Assembly: GCF_001718695.1 (NCBI RefSeq)
Contig: NZ_CP013420.1
Coordinates: 2,852,001 to 2,916,000, forward strand
Length of the DNA: 64,000 nt
Reading direction: 5' to 3'
DNA from: Burkholderia ubonensis
Lineage (GTDB): Bacteria > Pseudomonadota > Gammaproteobacteria > Burkholderiales > Burkholderiaceae
The notes under the pieces: generated by a model
The model's database searches: none
What the model saw: only the letters and a program-made list of their open reading frames with translations
Told to the model about the DNA's origin: nothing
Part shown: positions 10,384 to 21,241 of the stretch, in pieces
Layout of the letters: the number at the start of each line of letters is the position of its first letter
How positions within the stretch are numbered: the first letter of the stretch is position 1
Program-made: the position numbers and the translations under genes

Positions 10384-11451
10384 TCAGCCGATCATTTCAC
10401 GCAAGGCCGCGACGAGCGCGTCGCACTCGGCATCGGTGCCGACGGTGATGCGCAGATGCTGGTCGATCCGCGGCAGCTTGAAGTGCCGCACGAAAATCTC
10501 CCGCTCCTTGAGCCGTGTCGCCAGCGTGGCCGCGTCGTGCGCCGGATGGCGCGCGAACACGAAATTCGCGGCCGACGGCACGACGTCGAATCCCATTGCT
10601 TCCAGCGCCTGCGTGAGCCGCGTGCGGCTGTCGATCACGCGCCGGCACGTCGCGTCGAAGTACGCGTCGTCCTCGTAGGCGGCGCGCGCCGCGACCTGCG
10701 CGAGGCGGTCGAGCGGGTACGAGTTGAAGCTGTCCTTCACGCGGTTGAGCGCGTCGATCAGGCCGGCATCGCCGAATGCGAAGCCGACCCGCATCCCCGC
10801 GAGCGAGCGTGCTTTCGACGTCGTATGGACGACCAGCAGGTTCGGATAGCGGTCGATCAGCGAGATTGCCGACTGCGCGCCGAAATCCACATACGCCTCG
10901 TCGATGACGACCGCCGACGACGGATTCGCGGCGGCGATCCGCTCGATGTCCGCGAGCGGCAGCGCGCGGCCCGTCGGCGCGTTCGGGTTCGGGAACAGCA
11001 CGCAGCCCGCGTCGTCGAGGTAGTCGTCGACACGGATCGAGAAATCGTCGGCGAGCGGCAGCGCCGTGTATGGCACGCCGTACAGCCGCGCATAGGTCGG
11101 ATAGAAGCTGTACGTGATGTCGGGGAAGCGCAGCGGCCGGTCATGCTTGAGCAGCGCCTGGAACGTGTGCGCGAGCACTTCGTCGGAGCCGTTGCCGACG
11201 AACACCTGGTCGGGCGCGATGCGGTGATGGGCGGCGACCGTCTCGCGCAACTGGCGCGCGAGCGGATCGGGATAGCGGCGCAGCGTGTCGCCGGTCTCGC
11301 CGAGCTCGTGCGCGATCGCCGCGACGACGCGCGGCGACGGCGGATACGGATTCTCGTTGGTGTTCAGCTTGACCGGATGCGCGAGCGCGGGCTGTTCGCC
11401 CGGCACGTAGGGCACGAGTTGCTGAACGACTTCGCTCCAGTAACGGCTCAC
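10384..11451 (-). CDS. hisC: Histidinol-phosphate aminotransferase
   Basis: HisC is a PLP enzyme that transaminates imidazole-acetol phosphate in histidine synthesis. The 355-residue product has [12 protein letters not shown] at the N-terminus, NPNAPTG, DEAYVDF and the PLP-lysine motif [15 protein letters not shown]. The start is a GTG at 11451 with AGGAG about 8 bases upstream. It is outside a his operon here, so it may be the second hisC copy many Burkholderia carry, or may serve aromatic transamination; substrate cannot be told from sequence. Confidence 0.93.
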   Translation of the reverse strand: MSRYWSEVVQQLVPYVPGEQPALAHPVKLNTNENPYPPSPRVVAAIAHELGETGDTLRRYPDPLARQLRETVAAHHRIAPDQVFVGNGSDEVLAHTFQALLKHDRPLRFPDITYSFYPTYARLYGVPYTALPLADDFSIRVDDYLDDAGCVLFPNPNAPTGRALPLADIERIAAANPSSAVVIDEAYVDFGAQSAISLIDRYPNLLVVHTTSKARSLAGMRVGFAFGDAGLIDALNRVKDSFNSYPLDRLAQVAARAAYEDDAYFDATCRRVIDSRTRLTQALEAMGFDVVPSAANFVFARHPAHDAATLATRLKEREIFVRHFKLPRIDQHLRITVGTDAECDALVAALREMIG

Positions 11452-11522
11452 CGCACGACTCCTGACGGGTAAAACGACGAGATTACCTCATGCGCGGCAT
11501 GCGGTGCGCGCTGCGCATGCGC

Positions 11523-12125
11523 TCAGCCGTTGCGATGCAGCAGCATCGTCGCGCGGTCGAGCTCGCCCTTGACGATCATCGGCATCACGGCGAGCGCACG
11601 TTCGATCGACGCGTCGATCACGTCCTGCTCTTCGCGGCGCGGCGGCTTCAGCACGAAATTCGCGACGTCCGGCTTCGCGCCGGCGCGCGCGCTTTCGGGG
11701 ATCAGGTCGCGCGGATGGCCGATGCCGATCCGCAGCCGCCAGTATTGCTGCGACGACAGGTGTGCGGAAATGTCCTTGAGGCCGTTGTGGCCGCCGCTGC
11801 CGCCGCCGCGCTTCAGCTTGACGGTGCCGGGCGGCAGGTCGAGCTCGTCGTGCGCGACGAGGATCTGGTCGGGCAGGATCTTGAAGAATTGCGCGAGCGC
11901 GACGACCGACTGGCCGGAGCGATTCATGTACGTCTGCGGCTCGAGCAGATGCACTTCCTCGCCGTGCAGGCGGGCCTTCGCGTAGAAGCCGTGGAAGCGG
12001 CGCTCGTCGCGCAGCGTGGCGCCCGCTTCGCGGGCCAGCTGGTCGATCAGCCAGAAGCCGGCGTTGTGGCGCGTCGCGGTGTATTCCGCCCCGGGATTGC
12101 CGAGGCCGACGATCAGTTTGATCAT
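11523..12125 (-). CDS. pth: Peptidyl-tRNA hydrolase
   Basis: Pth releases peptides from prematurely dropped peptidyl-tRNA. The 200-residue product has [10 protein letters not shown] at the N-terminus, the catalytic His in TRHNAGFW (His20), and [13 protein letters not shown] in the middle. It is the next gene downstream of rplY, an order common in bacteria, but a terminator lies between the two. Confidence 0.96.
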   Translation of the reverse strand: MIKLIVGLGNPGAEYTATRHNAGFWLIDQLAREAGATLRDERRFHGFYAKARLHGEEVHLLEPQTYMNRSGQSVVALAQFFKILPDQILVAHDELDLPPGTVKLKRGGGSGGHNGLKDISAHLSSQQYWRLRIGIGHPRDLIPESARAGAKPDVANFVLKPPRREEQDVIDASIERALAVMPMIVKGELDRATMLLHRNG

Positions 12126-12160
12126 GACGTTTCGATGGCGGCGGCGAGCCGCCTGGGCGC

Positions 12161-12199
12161 AAAAAAGAAAAACCCGCCGGGGGCAAGCCGCGGCGGGTT
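12161..12199 (-). terminator. Terminator between rplY and pth
   Basis: A 9-bp stem (12171-12179 with 12191-12199) is followed on the minus strand by TTTTTCTTTTTT. It is 37 bases past the rplY stop, so much of the pth message may depend on readthrough or its own promoter. Confidence 0.85.
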
Positions 12200-12235
12200 G
12201 CGTCGACCGTTTCGGAAAACGGATCGAAAGGGCGC

Positions 12236-12841
12236 TTAGGCAGCCGGCGTTTCGCCTTCGGCCGCGTCCGACACGGCGCCAGCCGGCAGCGCTGCCGACG
12301 CGACGACCGGGTTTTCAGCGTCGACGTGCGAGGTCAGCGCAACGCCCTTCGGCAGCACGATGTCCTTCGCGTGCAGCGACTGGCCTGCTTCGATCTTCGA
12401 CAGGTCGATTTCGAGGAATTCCGGCAGGTCGGCCGGCAGGCACTCGACTTCGATTTCCGTCACGACGTGCGAGATGATCGCGCTCGACAGCTTCACGGCT
12501 GGGCTGACTTCAGCGTTCAGGAAGTGCAGCGGCACCTTCGTGTGCAGCTTCTTCTTCGCGTCGACGCGCTGGAAGTCCACGTGCAGCACGAGTTGCTTGA
12601 ACGGGTGGTACTGAACGTCACGCAGCAGGACTTGCTGCGACGCGCCGGCCACTTCGAGGTCGAGGATCGACGAGTGGAAGGCTTCCTTCTTCAGCGCGTG
12701 CCACAGGGCGTTGTGATCGAGTTCGATCATTTGCGGGGCTGCTTCGCCACCATAGACGATACCCGTGGTCTTACCAGCGTTGCGCAGGCGGCGGCTCGCA
12801 CCCGTACCTTGCTGTTGGCGCTCGAAAGCGACGACTTTCAT
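12236..12841 (-). CDS. rplY: 50S ribosomal protein L25 (Ctc form)
   Basis: L25 binds 5S rRNA. The 201-residue product is the long Ctc type: an N-terminal 5S-binding domain ([18 protein letters not shown], then GIVYGG) and a C-terminal TL5-like beta domain (from about residue 95). The ATG at 12841 has GGAG upstream; the longer frame before it is not conserved. It lies downstream of prs with the prs terminator between them, as in many proteobacteria. Confidence 0.95.
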   Translation of the reverse strand: MKVVAFERQQQGTGASRRLRNAGKTTGIVYGGEAAPQMIELDHNALWHALKKEAFHSSILDLEVAGASQQVLLRDVQYHPFKQLVLHVDFQRVDAKKKLHTKVPLHFLNAEVSPAVKLSSAIISHVVTEIEVECLPADLPEFLEIDLSKIEAGQSLHAKDIVLPKGVALTSHVDAENPVVASAALPAGAVSDAAEGETPAA

Positions 12842-12943
12842 GTGATTCTCCATATGCTGCCCGCGACCAGGCAGTAAGACGGCCGTCATAACGGCGGCCC
12901 CTGATGAAACGGCCGGGGTTTCGTACGTCCCGGCCGATTGTGC

Positions 12944-12972
12944 AAAAAGCGAAGCGTTGCCGCTTCGCTTTT
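12944..12972 (-). terminator. Terminator of prs
   Basis: A perfect 12-bp stem (12945-12956 with 12961-12972) with a 4-base loop gives a run of T on the minus strand. It lies 30 bases past the prs stop. Confidence 0.85.
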
Positions 12973-13002
12973 CGCGCATGCTTTGCTTGTCGGGTATCTC
13001 GA

Positions 13003-13965
13003 TCAGGATTCCGCGAACAGCGACATCACCGAATCGCCGCGGCGGATCCGCGAGAACGTCTCGGCCAGGAGGCTCGCGCTCGTCAGCGAGCGGATCTTCG
13101 AGCAGCCGAGCGATTCTGCGGACAGCGGGATCGTGTCGGTGACGACCAGCTCGTCGAGCGCCGATGCGGCGATGCGCTCGGCGGCGCCACCCGACAGCAC
13201 CGGGTGCGTCGCATATGCGAACACCTGCTTCGCGCCGCGATCCTTCAGCACTTGCGCAGCCTTGCAGAGCGTGCCGGCGGTGTCGACCATGTCGTCCATG
13301 ATCACGCAGGTGCGGCCTTCGACTTCACCGATGATGTTCATCACTTCGGCGACGTTCGCCTTCGGGCGACGCTTGTCGATGATCGCGAGATCGCAGTTGA
13401 GCTGCTTCGCGAGCGCACGGGCGCGGACCACGCCGCCGACGTCCGGCGACACGACGAGCAGATCCGAGTAATTCTGCTTGCGCAGGTCACCCAGCAGGAT
13501 CGGCGTCGCGTAGATGTTGTCGACCGGAATGTCGAAGAAGCCCTGAATCTGGTCGGCGTGCAGATCCATCGTGATGATCCGCTCGACGCCGGCGATTTCC
13601 AGCATGTTCGCGACGATCTTCGCCGAGATCGCGACGCGCGCCGAACGCGGGCGGCGGTCCTGGCGGGCGTAGCCGAAGTAGGGGATGGCTGCGGTGATCC
13701 GGCCGGCGGATGCGCGCTTGAGCGCATCGACCATGATCATCAGTTCCATCAGGTTGTCGTTGGTCGGCGCGCACGTGGATTGCAGGACGAAGACGTCCTT
13801 GCCGCGCACGTTTTCCTGGATCTCGACCTGGATCTCGCCGTCGGAGAAACGGCTGACCATTGCCTTGCCGAGGGGAATTCCAAGAATATTGACGACTTCC
13901 TGAGCAAGCGCGGGATTCGCGTTGCCAGTAAAGACCATCAAGCCATCATGGCTGTGGCTGCTCAT
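13003..13965 (-). CDS. prs: Ribose-phosphate pyrophosphokinase
   Basis: Prs makes PRPP from ribose 5-phosphate and ATP for nucleotide, His and Trp synthesis. The 320-residue product has the family signature [27 protein letters not shown] near the N-terminus and the PRPP-binding loop [12 protein letters not shown]. The ATG at 13965 ([10 protein letters not shown]) is the start used in Burkholderia; the longer frame runs into the tRNA gene. The tRNA-Gln lies 44 bases upstream and may share its transcript. Confidence 0.97.
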   Translation of the reverse strand: MSSHSHDGLMVFTGNANPALAQEVVNILGIPLGKAMVSRFSDGEIQVEIQENVRGKDVFVLQSTCAPTNDNLMELMIMVDALKRASAGRITAAIPYFGYARQDRRPRSARVAISAKIVANMLEIAGVERIITMDLHADQIQGFFDIPVDNIYATPILLGDLRKQNYSDLLVVSPDVGGVVRARALAKQLNCDLAIIDKRRPKANVAEVMNIIGEVEGRTCVIMDDMVDTAGTLCKAAQVLKDRGAKQVFAYATHPVLSGGAAERIAASALDELVVTDTIPLSAESLGCSKIRSLTSASLLAETFSRIRRGDSVMSLFAES

Positions 13966-14009
13966 CGTGCACCTGCTTCGGGCTTGGGCGGGAAATGCGG
14001 GAAAATTTT

Positions 14010-14086
14010 TGGCAGGGGAGGAAGGACTCGAACCCTCGCATGCCGGAATCAAAATCCGGTGCCTTGACCAACTTGGCGACTCCCCT
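14010..14086 (-). tRNA. tRNA-Gln (anticodon TTG), CCA encoded
   Basis: The minus strand folds as a cloverleaf: acceptor AGGGGAG paired to CTCCCCT, discriminator G, then CCA in the DNA. The anticodon stem CCGGA/TCCGG encloses the loop TTTTGAT, so the anticodon is TTG and reads CAA. The T arm has GGGTTCGAGTCC. It lies between ispE and prs, the usual Burkholderia location. Confidence 0.97.
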
Positions 14087-14138
14087 ACACTTAACTGATA
14101 ACTCCGCCGGACTGTAGGTCATCCGACAAAGTAAAACT

Positions 14139-15020
14139 TCATGACGCGAAAGCGAAGAGCGGATGCTCGTTCAGGCTCTCGGCAACTGCGCCGTTCCAAC
14201 CGGCGGGCAGTTTGGCTTTCACCGCTTCTGCCTCGTGCTTGCTGCGAAACACTGCAAACACGCTTGCTCCGGAGCCGGTCATCCTCGCGGGGGTCACATC
14301 ATACAACCATTTGACCACCTGCGCAACTTCCGCGTACTTACTTGTCACAACTTGCTGCATGTCATTCCGGCCGAAGCTGTCTGGCCATCCTGCGTCGCTG
14401 CTTTGTCGTGCAAGAAAGTCTGTAATTGTGACTGCCTTTGAATCTCTTGTCAACAACTCATCTGAAAAAATTTCAGCGGTCGGGACATGAACGCTTGGCG
14501 TCACAACCAGGAACCAGCGAGTCGGCAATTCTACCTCAGCTAATTCTTCTCCGATACCCTCTGCGAACGCATTTTTCCCAAAAATAAAAAACGGCACGTC
14601 CGCGCCGAGTTTCACCGCGAGCGACTGCAATTCCGCGCGCGGCAGATTCAGCTGCCACAGACGGTTCAGCGCGAGCAGCGTGGTCGCCGCGTCGGAGCTG
14701 CCGCCGCCGAGGCCCGCGCCCATCGGCAGGCGCTTGTCGATCTCGATGTCGACGCCGGCCGTCGCGCCCGTGTGCGCCTTCAGCAGGTTGGCGGCGCGCA
14801 CGACGAGGTCGCTTTCCTCGGGCACGCCCGGCATGTCGGTCGCGCGCGCAACCTTGCCGTCGTCGCGCAGCGTGAAGTGCAGCGTGTCGCCCCAGTTCAG
14901 CAGCTGGAACACGCTCTGCAGGTCGTGATAGCCGTTCGGGCGGCGGCCGGTGATGTGCAGGAACAGGTTGAGTTTCGCGGGCGCAAGGCAATTGCGCAGC
15001 GAACGGGTCGAGTCGGTCAT
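14139..15020 (-). CDS. ispE: 4-diphosphocytidyl-2-C-methyl-D-erythritol kinase
   Basis: IspE is the GHMP-family kinase of the MEP isoprenoid pathway. The 293-residue product has [19 protein letters not shown] at the N-terminus, the ATP loop [15 protein letters not shown] near residue 100, and the C-terminal [12 protein letters not shown] motif. It lies 31 bases after lolB, in the classic lolB-ispE-tRNA-prs order. Its 3' part is visibly less GC-rich than the 5' part. Confidence 0.96.
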   Translation of the reverse strand: MTDSTRSLRNCLAPAKLNLFLHITGRRPNGYHDLQSVFQLLNWGDTLHFTLRDDGKVARATDMPGVPEESDLVVRAANLLKAHTGATAGVDIEIDKRLPMGAGLGGGSSDAATTLLALNRLWQLNLPRAELQSLAVKLGADVPFFIFGKNAFAEGIGEELAEVELPTRWFLVVTPSVHVPTAEIFSDELLTRDSKAVTITDFLARQSSDAGWPDSFGRNDMQQVVTSKYAEVAQVVKWLYDVTPARMTGSGASVFAVFRSKHEAEAVKAKLPAGWNGAVAESLNEHPLFAFAS

Positions 15021-15051
15021 GCTGGTGTCGTGTCAGGCTAGGCGCGCGTGC

Positions 15052-15669
15052 TCACTGGTCGAGCACGAGCTTGATGTCGAGCGGCGGCGTCGCGCGCACG
15101 AGGTTCACGCGCTTGACGCCGGTGGCCGGCGCATCCGCGTACGAGAGGTAGTCGATCGTCCAGCCGTCCTGGCGGATCTGCTTGATGCGCGCGCCGTCTT
15201 CGGCGTCGCGCACGGTCGCGGCCGGCGACGCGGGCGCGGGCGTCGGCTGCAGCCAGTAGCGCAGCCCGGCGAGCGGCAGCGAAAAGCCGAGCGTGTTCTG
15301 CATCAGCTGGTCGACGTCCGTCGCGAACTGCGGCTGGCGGTTCGGCAGCTCGAGCGACGCGGTGCGCGGCGAAGACTTCACGACCGCGAGCGTCTGGCCG
15401 AGCGGGCTGCGCAATTCGAGCGACACGTCGTCGCCGTACTCCTGCCAGTCGAAGTTGCCGTACACGTTCTGCTGCCTGCCGAGGCGGTCGTTGTACTGCA
15501 CCGCGAAGCGGCCGTGATACGCGTGCGTCGCGGCCGTCTGCAGCACGCCGCCGGGTGCGCTCGCCGACGGCGGCGTGCTCGCACAGCCGGCGAGCGCAAG
15601 TGCCGCGCCGGCCGCGGCGATGCCGCGCGCCGCACGTGAGGACAGGGAAAACATCCGGGCCATCCGCAT
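15052..15669 (-). CDS. lolB: Outer-membrane lipoprotein localisation factor LolB
   Basis: LolB accepts lipoproteins from LolA and inserts them into the outer membrane. The 205-residue product has a lipoprotein signal with lipobox LALAG-C, then the LolB strands (ATHAYHGRFAVQYNDRLGRQ, FDWQEYGDDVSLELRSPLGQ). The ATG at 15669 overlaps the TGA of the upstream TPR gene by one base, which points to coupling; an ATG two codons later is also possible. Confidence 0.9.
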   Translation of the reverse strand: MRMARMFSLSSRAARGIAAAGAALALAGCASTPPSASAPGGVLQTAATHAYHGRFAVQYNDRLGRQQNVYGNFDWQEYGDDVSLELRSPLGQTLAVVKSSPRTASLELPNRQPQFATDVDQLMQNTLGFSLPLAGLRYWLQPTPAPASPAATVRDAEDGARIKQIRQDGWTIDYLSYADAPATGVKRVNLVRATPPLDIKLVLDQ

Positions 15670-17500
15670 CAGAGGCCGTTGATCTGGAGGCGCTTGAGCG
15701 TCTGCACGAGCGTGTCGTTGTCCGGCTCGAGCTTCTGCGCCGCGCGCCACGCGGTGCGCGCTTCTTCCTGCGCGCCGCTCTTCCACAGCACCTCGCCGAG
15801 ATGCGCGCCGATTTCGGCGTTCGGCTGCAGGTCGTATGCGCGCCGCAGGACCTTCGTCGCGCCGGCGGTGTCGCCCATCCGGAATTTCACCCAGCCGAGG
15901 CTGTCCATGATGTACGCGTCGTTCGGCGCGAGCGCGTTGGCCTTCTCGATCAGCTTGCTGGCTTCCGGCAGGCGCTGGTTGCGGTCGGCGAGCGAATAGC
16001 CGAGTGCGTTGTACGCCTGCGGGTTGTCGGGCTGCGTGCGGATCAGTTCGCGCAACTGCTGTTCCATCGTCGTGTAGTGGCCGGTCTTCTCGGCCGCCAT
16101 CGCGTAGTCGTAGCGCAGGTCCGGATCGTCCGGGAAATCGGCGACGGCCCGCGACACAGGCGCGTCTCCGCTTCGCCGTAGCGCTTCGCGGTAAACAGGA
16201 TCGACGCGTCGGTGCGCGCGATCACGGCGGCGTCGCGCGGATCGTTGACCGGCAGGTTGTCGAGCACCTTGCGCGCCTCGTCGGTCTTGCCCTGTTTCTG
16301 CAGCAGCTGCGCGCGTGTGATCTGCGCGGGCAGGTAGTGCTGGCTCGTCTGGTCGACCTTGTCGAGCCATTGCGACGCGGTCGCGTCGTTGCCTTGGTCG
16401 ATCGCGATCTGCGCGAGGTAGATGTAGCCCTGGCCGACGTCGGCGTTCGGCTGCTTCGCGCCGAGCTGCACGTACTGTTTCAGGTAGGCCGTCGCATCGT
16501 CGAGCTTCTTCTGCTGAATCTTGATCAGCGCAAGCGCCATCAGCGGAGTCGGATCCTTCGAGTCGAGCTTGCGCATCGTCTCGAACTGCTTCTGCGCGTC
16601 GTCGAGGCGTTCGTCCGCGAGATACAGCTGCGACAGCGCGAGCCGCGCGTCGCGCGACTTCGGATTCTGCTGAACATACTTCTCGAACGACGTGATGCCG
16701 GCCGCGCGCTCCGCGGGGCCCATCTGCGACAGCATCAGCGCCGCGGGCAGGTAGTCCGGCCGGATCTGCAGCGCCTGCTTCAGCGATTGCGCGGCGCCGT
16801 CCTTGTCGTCGACGGCGAGCTGCTGGCGGGCGATCGCGAGTTGCGCCTCCGGGCGGTTCATGTCGTTCTTCAGCATGTCCCGCAGCACCGCGAGGCCGCC
16901 GACGCGGTCGGCGCCGCGCGCGAGCAGCGCCTGCAGCGCGAGGATCGCGGGGCCGCGCGTGTCGCCGTTCGCGCGCGCGAGTTCGCGCGCGAGCATCGGC
17001 TGCGCGTCGGCCGGCTTGCCAGCGAGCACCAGCAGCGCGGCGTCGACCTGCGACGCGCGGTTCGAATCCGGCGCGTACTGGCGCCACAGGTTCGCGGCGG
17101 ACAGCGCATCGGCCGGGCTCTGCGCGGCGAGCGCGATTTCGGTCGCGCGCTGCGCCATGCGCGGGTCGCGCGTGTCGCGCGCGAGCGCGAGATAGGTCTG
17201 GAAGGCCGGCGCGGGCTGGTTGCGCTGGAGCGCGACTTCCGCGGCCAGCACCTGGTAGACGATCTGACTCGTCAGCGGCACGCTCGGGAGATTCTTTTTC
17301 TCGTCCGGCAACACATGGTCGAACGCGCCCTGCGGCTCGTCGTCGTCCGGCGCGGGCATCTGCGCGTGGGCCGGAATGGCGGCGAAGGTCCATGCGGCGA
17401 TCAGCGCGGCGCCAAGCACGCGGCGGACCGGGAAGGCGCGCAAGCCGCGCGCGTCGTCGGCGGCGGGGCGCTTCTGAAGCAGCTTCAAGGGCAGGGTCAT
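15669..17500 (-). CDS. Periplasmic tetratricopeptide-repeat protein, with an apparent frameshift
   Basis: The product is secreted: a signal peptide (about residues 20-48, ending AHA-Q) precedes many TPR units, for example YVQQNPKSRDARLALSQLYL and ALAPNDAYIMDSLGWVKF. The reading frame breaks near 16155-16163, where one missing base separates AKRYGEAETRL from SRAVADFPDDPDLRYDYAMA. Repaired, the protein would be about 610 residues. The gene is upstream of and coupled to lolB; a role in envelope assembly is suggested by this position only. Confidence 0.8.
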
Positions 17501-17587
17501 GGAAATCCGTTCGATGTTTCGGTCGATTGTAACGCGCTCGCTACAATACACGCACAATCACGACTACCAGCTTGAGACCCGCAGAAC

Positions 17588-18421
17588 ATGCCAGAGTTGC
17601 CAGAAGTCGAAGTGACGCGCCGGGGTATCGAACCCTTTGTCGCGGGGCGGCGCGTCGAGCGCGTCGACGTCCGTACCGCGATGCTGCGCTGGCCGGTGCC
17701 GGCCGGGCTCGCGGAGCAGTTGCGCGCGCGCGAGGTGCTCGGCGTCGAGCGGCGCGGCAAGTACCTGCTGTTCGAGGTCGACGCAGGCTGGTTCATCGTG
17801 CATCTCGGCATGACGGGCACGCTGCGCGTGCTGCCGACCGCCGGCGCGCCGCCCCCCGCCGCCGCGAAGCACGACCACATCGACTGGATCTTCGACGAAT
17901 TCGTGCTGCGCTACCGCGATCCGCGCCGCTTCGGCGCCGTGCTGTGGCATCCGCGCGAGGCAGGCGACGTGCACGCGCACCCGCTGCTCGCGAGCCTCGG
18001 CGTCGAACCGTTCTCGCCGGCCTTCAGCGGCGCGCTGCTGCATGCGCGCACGCGCGGGCGCTCGGTGTCGGTGAAGCAGGCGCTGCTCGCGGGCGACATC
18101 GTCGTCGGCGTCGGCAACATCTATGCATCGGAGAGCCTGTTCCGCGCCGGCATCCGGCCGACCGCCGCCGCCGGGAAGGTGTCGCTGCCGCGTTACGAGC
18201 GGCTGGCCGATGCCGTGCGCGCGACGCTCGCCGACGCGATCGAGCGCGGCGGCAGCACGTTGCGCGATTTCGTCGGCAGCAACGGCGAGAGCGGCTACTT
18301 CCAGCTCGACTGCTTCGTCTACGATCGCGCGGGCCTGCCTTGCCGCGTGTGCGGCACGCCGGTCCGGCAGATCGTGCAGGGCCAGCGGTCGACCTATTTC
18401 TGTCCGACGTGCCAGCGTTGA
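17588..18421 (+). CDS. mutM: Formamidopyrimidine-DNA glycosylase
   Basis: MutM removes 8-oxoguanine and cleaves at the abasic site. The 277-residue product has the catalytic N-terminal PELPEVE (Pro after Met removal), the helix-two-turn-helix [17 protein letters not shown], and the C-terminal zinc finger CRVCGTPV...CPTCQR. It is followed 25 bases later by mutY, the other half of the GO system. Confidence 0.97.
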   Translation: MPELPEVEVTRRGIEPFVAGRRVERVDVRTAMLRWPVPAGLAEQLRAREVLGVERRGKYLLFEVDAGWFIVHLGMTGTLRVLPTAGAPPPAAAKHDHIDWIFDEFVLRYRDPRRFGAVLWHPREAGDVHAHPLLASLGVEPFSPAFSGALLHARTRGRSVSVKQALLAGDIVVGVGNIYASESLFRAGIRPTAAAGKVSLPRYERLADAVRATLADAIERGGSTLRDFVGSNGESGYFQLDCFVYDRAGLPCRVCGTPVRQIVQGQRSTYFCPTCQR

Positions 18422-18446
18422 AACCTTTCGCCATTTTCCCGTCATC

Positions 18447-19553
18447 TTGAAGCCGCCCCGTATCGCTCCCGCTCCGTTTCCCGTCACGCCGCTGCACCGC
18501 ACGTTCGCCACGCGCCTGATCGCGTGGCAGCGTGCGCACGGGCGCCACGACCTGCCGTGGCAGAACACACGCGATCCCTATCGCATCTGGCTGTCGGAAA
18601 TCATGCTGCAGCAGACCCAGGTGTCGACCGTCGTGCCGTACTACCTGCGCTTTCTCGAGCGCTTCCCGGACGTCGCCGCGCTCGCCGCCGCGCCGGCCGA
18701 CGACGTGATGGCGCTATGGGCGGGCCTCGGCTACTACTCGCGCGCGCGCAACCTCCACCGCTGCGCGCAGGTGGTGGCCGCCGAGCACGGCGGCGCGTTC
18801 CCGGCGACGCCGGACGCGCTCGCCGAGCTGCCCGGCATCGGCCGCTCGACCGCCGCGGCGATCGCATCGTTCGCGTTCGGCGCGCACGCGACGATTCTCG
18901 ACGGCAACGTGAAGCGCGTGCTCGCGCGGGTGTTCGGCGTCGAAGGCTTCCCCGGCGAGAAGCGCGTCGAGAACGACATGTGGGCGCTGGCGGAATCGCT
19001 GCTGCCCGATGCCGCGAATGCAGCCGACGTGAGCGCGTATACGCAGGGCCTGATGGATCTCGGCGCGACGCTGTGTGTGCGCGGCAAGCCGGATTGCGCG
19101 CGCTGCCCGTTCGCCGGCGATTGCGTCGCGCAGTCCACCGGCCGGCAGCGCGAATTGCCGGCCGCGCGTCCGAAGAAGAAGGTGCCGACGCGCAAGACCT
19201 GGATGCTCGTGCTGCGCGACGGCGACGCGGTGCTGCTCGAGCGGCGGCCGCCGACGGGCATCTGGGGCGGGTTGTGGAGCCTGCCGGAAGCCGACGGCGA
19301 CGCCGCGCTCGCCGACCGCGCGCGCGGCCTGGGCGGCGGCGGGCCGGTGCCGCTCGCGCCGCTCACGCACACGTTCACGCATTTCAAGCTCGAGATCGAG
19401 CCGCGGCTGAGCGAAATGGGCGAGGGCGGCGGCGGTGACGTCGTCGCGCAGGATGCGCAAACCGCATGGGTGCCGCTGAGCGGACTCGACGCGTACGGCG
19501 TGCCCGCGCCGGTGCGCAAGCTGCTCGATGCGTTGAGCGGGCCGCTGCTGTAA
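18447..19553 (+). CDS. mutY: A/G-specific adenine DNA glycosylase
   Basis: MutY removes adenine mispaired with 8-oxoguanine, complementing MutM just upstream. The 368-residue product has SEIMLQQTQVSTV, the helix-hairpin-helix LPGIGRSTAAAI with the catalytic Asp in ILDGNVKRVL, the [4Fe-4S] cysteines in CVRGKPDCARCPFAGDC, and a C-terminal NUDIX-like domain recognising 8-oxoG. No ATG fits; the TTG at 18447 (just after the mutM stop) is the most likely start. Confidence 0.93.
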   Translation: MKPPRIAPAPFPVTPLHRTFATRLIAWQRAHGRHDLPWQNTRDPYRIWLSEIMLQQTQVSTVVPYYLRFLERFPDVAALAAAPADDVMALWAGLGYYSRARNLHRCAQVVAAEHGGAFPATPDALAELPGIGRSTAAAIASFAFGAHATILDGNVKRVLARVFGVEGFPGEKRVENDMWALAESLLPDAANAADVSAYTQGLMDLGATLCVRGKPDCARCPFAGDCVAQSTGRQRELPAARPKKKVPTRKTWMLVLRDGDAVLLERRPPTGIWGGLWSLPEADGDAALADRARGLGGGGPVPLAPLTHTFTHFKLEIEPRLSEMGEGGGGDVVAQDAQTAWVPLSGLDAYGVPAPVRKLLDALSGPLL

Positions 19554-19580
19554 CTCGCGCGGAACGCGCGCTGCGGGCGG

Positions 19581-20222
19581 TCAGAGCCAGCCGTGCCGGT
19601 TCAGCACATGATGCACGGCGTCGATGCGCGCGCCGACGTCGGGAAACTCCATCAGCTTCTGCCGCGCGCGCAGATCGAGCGGCAGCAGTTCGGCGAGACG
19701 GTTCGACACCCAGCTCGGATCGTCGAGCCGGAACGGCTCGCAGAACGGCAGCTTGTCCGGCTCGTTCTTCTGCTGCTTCAGCGCATCGATGATGCGCTCC
19801 AGCACCTCCGCGCACGCGCCGAACTGCGCGAGCGCCTGCTCGCCTTCGAGCGGAATGTCGTCGGGCAGCGGCTCGGCGATGCCGACGAGCAGCCCGTTCG
19901 CCTCGACGCGGTGCGACAGCAGTTCGAAGCGCTGCGTGCCGATCGCCTGCAGAAACAGCATCCCGAATTCGCCGGTGTCGCATTCGACGATGCGCGCCAT
20001 GCAGCCGATCGTTTCCGGTATCGACACCGCGCCTTCCTGTGCGACTTCCGGTCCGCTCTTCAGCAGGCAGACGCCGAACGGCGCGTTGTCGCGCAGACAC
20101 GCACGCGACATGTCGAGATAGCGCGCCTCGAACACCTTGAGCGGCAGCAGCCCTCCGGGAAACAGCACCGTATGCAGCGGAAACAGCGGCAGGTCGAGCA
20201 GGGTGGTGGAGAGAGAGGACAT
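19581..20222 (-). CDS. LON substrate-binding-domain protein
   Basis: The 213-residue protein is the N-terminal substrate-binding domain of Lon protease standing alone: PLFPLHTVLFPGGLLPLKVFEARYLDM is the hallmark start, and there is no AAA+ or protease domain. Such proteins are conserved but their role is unknown. It is converging on mutY and lies just after rapZ. Confidence 0.88.
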   Translation of the reverse strand: MSSLSTTLLDLPLFPLHTVLFPGGLLPLKVFEARYLDMSRACLRDNAPFGVCLLKSGPEVAQEGAVSIPETIGCMARIVECDTGEFGMLFLQAIGTQRFELLSHRVEANGLLVGIAEPLPDDIPLEGEQALAQFGACAEVLERIIDALKQQKNEPDKLPFCEPFRLDDPSWVSNRLAELLPLDLRARQKLMEFPDVGARIDAVHHVLNRHGWL

Positions 20223-20248
20223 GGCGCGCTGATGGGGAAGCGGCGTCG

Positions 20249-21157
20249 CTAGGGTCTTGCGACCGCGGTCACGAGCCGCGACGACGCGCCGACATCCACC
20301 GGTGCGTCACGATGCCGCACGATCACGTTCGCCTCGGCCGCGAGGCGCGCAGCGAGCGTTTCCGCGATGAAGACCGAGCGATGCTGCCCGCCCGTGCAGC
20401 CGATGGCGACGGTCAGGTAGCTGCGATTGTCTTCGCGGAAGTGCGGCAGCCATTTGATGAGAAACGCATGGATGTCGTCGATCATCTGGTGGACGATCGG
20501 CAGTGCGTCGAGAAACGCGATGACCGGCTGGTCGAGTCCGGTGAGCGGCCGCAGCTCGTGGTCGTAGTACGGATTCGGCAGCGCGCGCACGTCGAACATC
20601 AGGTCCGCGTCGAGCGGCACGCCGCGCTTGAAGCCGAACGATTCGAACATCAGCATCAGGTCGTTGTTCTTCTGCTCGATGAACCGCTTGACCCAGCTGC
20701 GCAGCACGTTCGCGCGCAGGTTGCTGGTGTCGATCTGATGGCCGAATTCGGCGAGCGGCGCGACCAGGTCGCGCTCGCGCTCGATCGCCTCCTCGAGCGA
20801 CGACAGCAGGCCGACGTCGGCGTCGTGCGACGGCGAGCCGGACAGCGGATGGCGGCGGCGCGTCTCGGAAAAGCGCTGGATCAGCGCCTGGGTGCTCGCG
20901 TTGAGGAACAGCACGCGCACGTCGTGATCGCGCGACAGCGCGCGGATCAGGCCGGGCATTTCGTCGAGCGACGCGCTCGAGCGCGCGTCGATCGCGACGG
21001 CGAGCCGCCGCTGGCCCTCCTCGGCCAGGTAGCGGGCCAGCTCGGGCAGCACGTGCGGCGGCAGGTTGTCGACGCAGTAGAAGCCCGCGTCCTCCAGCGC
21101 GTTCAGCGCGACGGACTTGCCGGAGCCGGAAATGCCGGTGATGAGAACTATGCGCAT
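20249..21157 (-). CDS. rapZ: RNase adapter protein RapZ
   Basis: RapZ is an ATP-binding adaptor that in E. coli presents the sRNA GlmZ to RNase E and so controls GlmS. The 302-residue product has Walker A GISGSGKS near the N-terminus, and the C-terminal domain with [18 protein letters not shown] and [13 protein letters not shown]. The ATG at 21157 ([10 protein letters not shown]) is preferred to those upstream. It is in the conserved rpoN-hpf-ptsN-hprK-rapZ cluster. Confidence 0.95.
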   Translation of the reverse strand: MRIVLITGISGSGKSVALNALEDAGFYCVDNLPPHVLPELARYLAEEGQRRLAVAIDARSSASLDEMPGLIRALSRDHDVRVLFLNASTQALIQRFSETRRRHPLSGSPSHDADVGLLSSLEEAIERERDLVAPLAEFGHQIDTSNLRANVLRSWVKRFIEQKNNDLMLMFESFGFKRGVPLDADLMFDVRALPNPYYDHELRPLTGLDQPVIAFLDALPIVHQMIDDIHAFLIKWLPHFREDNRSYLTVAIGCTGGQHRSVFIAETLAARLAAEANVIVRHRDAPVDVGASSRLVTAVARP

Positions 21158-21241
21158 GGGAAGCAGAAAATCCTGACGTTTCATCATAGCACCGGCACGA
21201 CGCGCCCGCGCCGCACGCCCGCACGCCTGCGCCGGTGCCGA

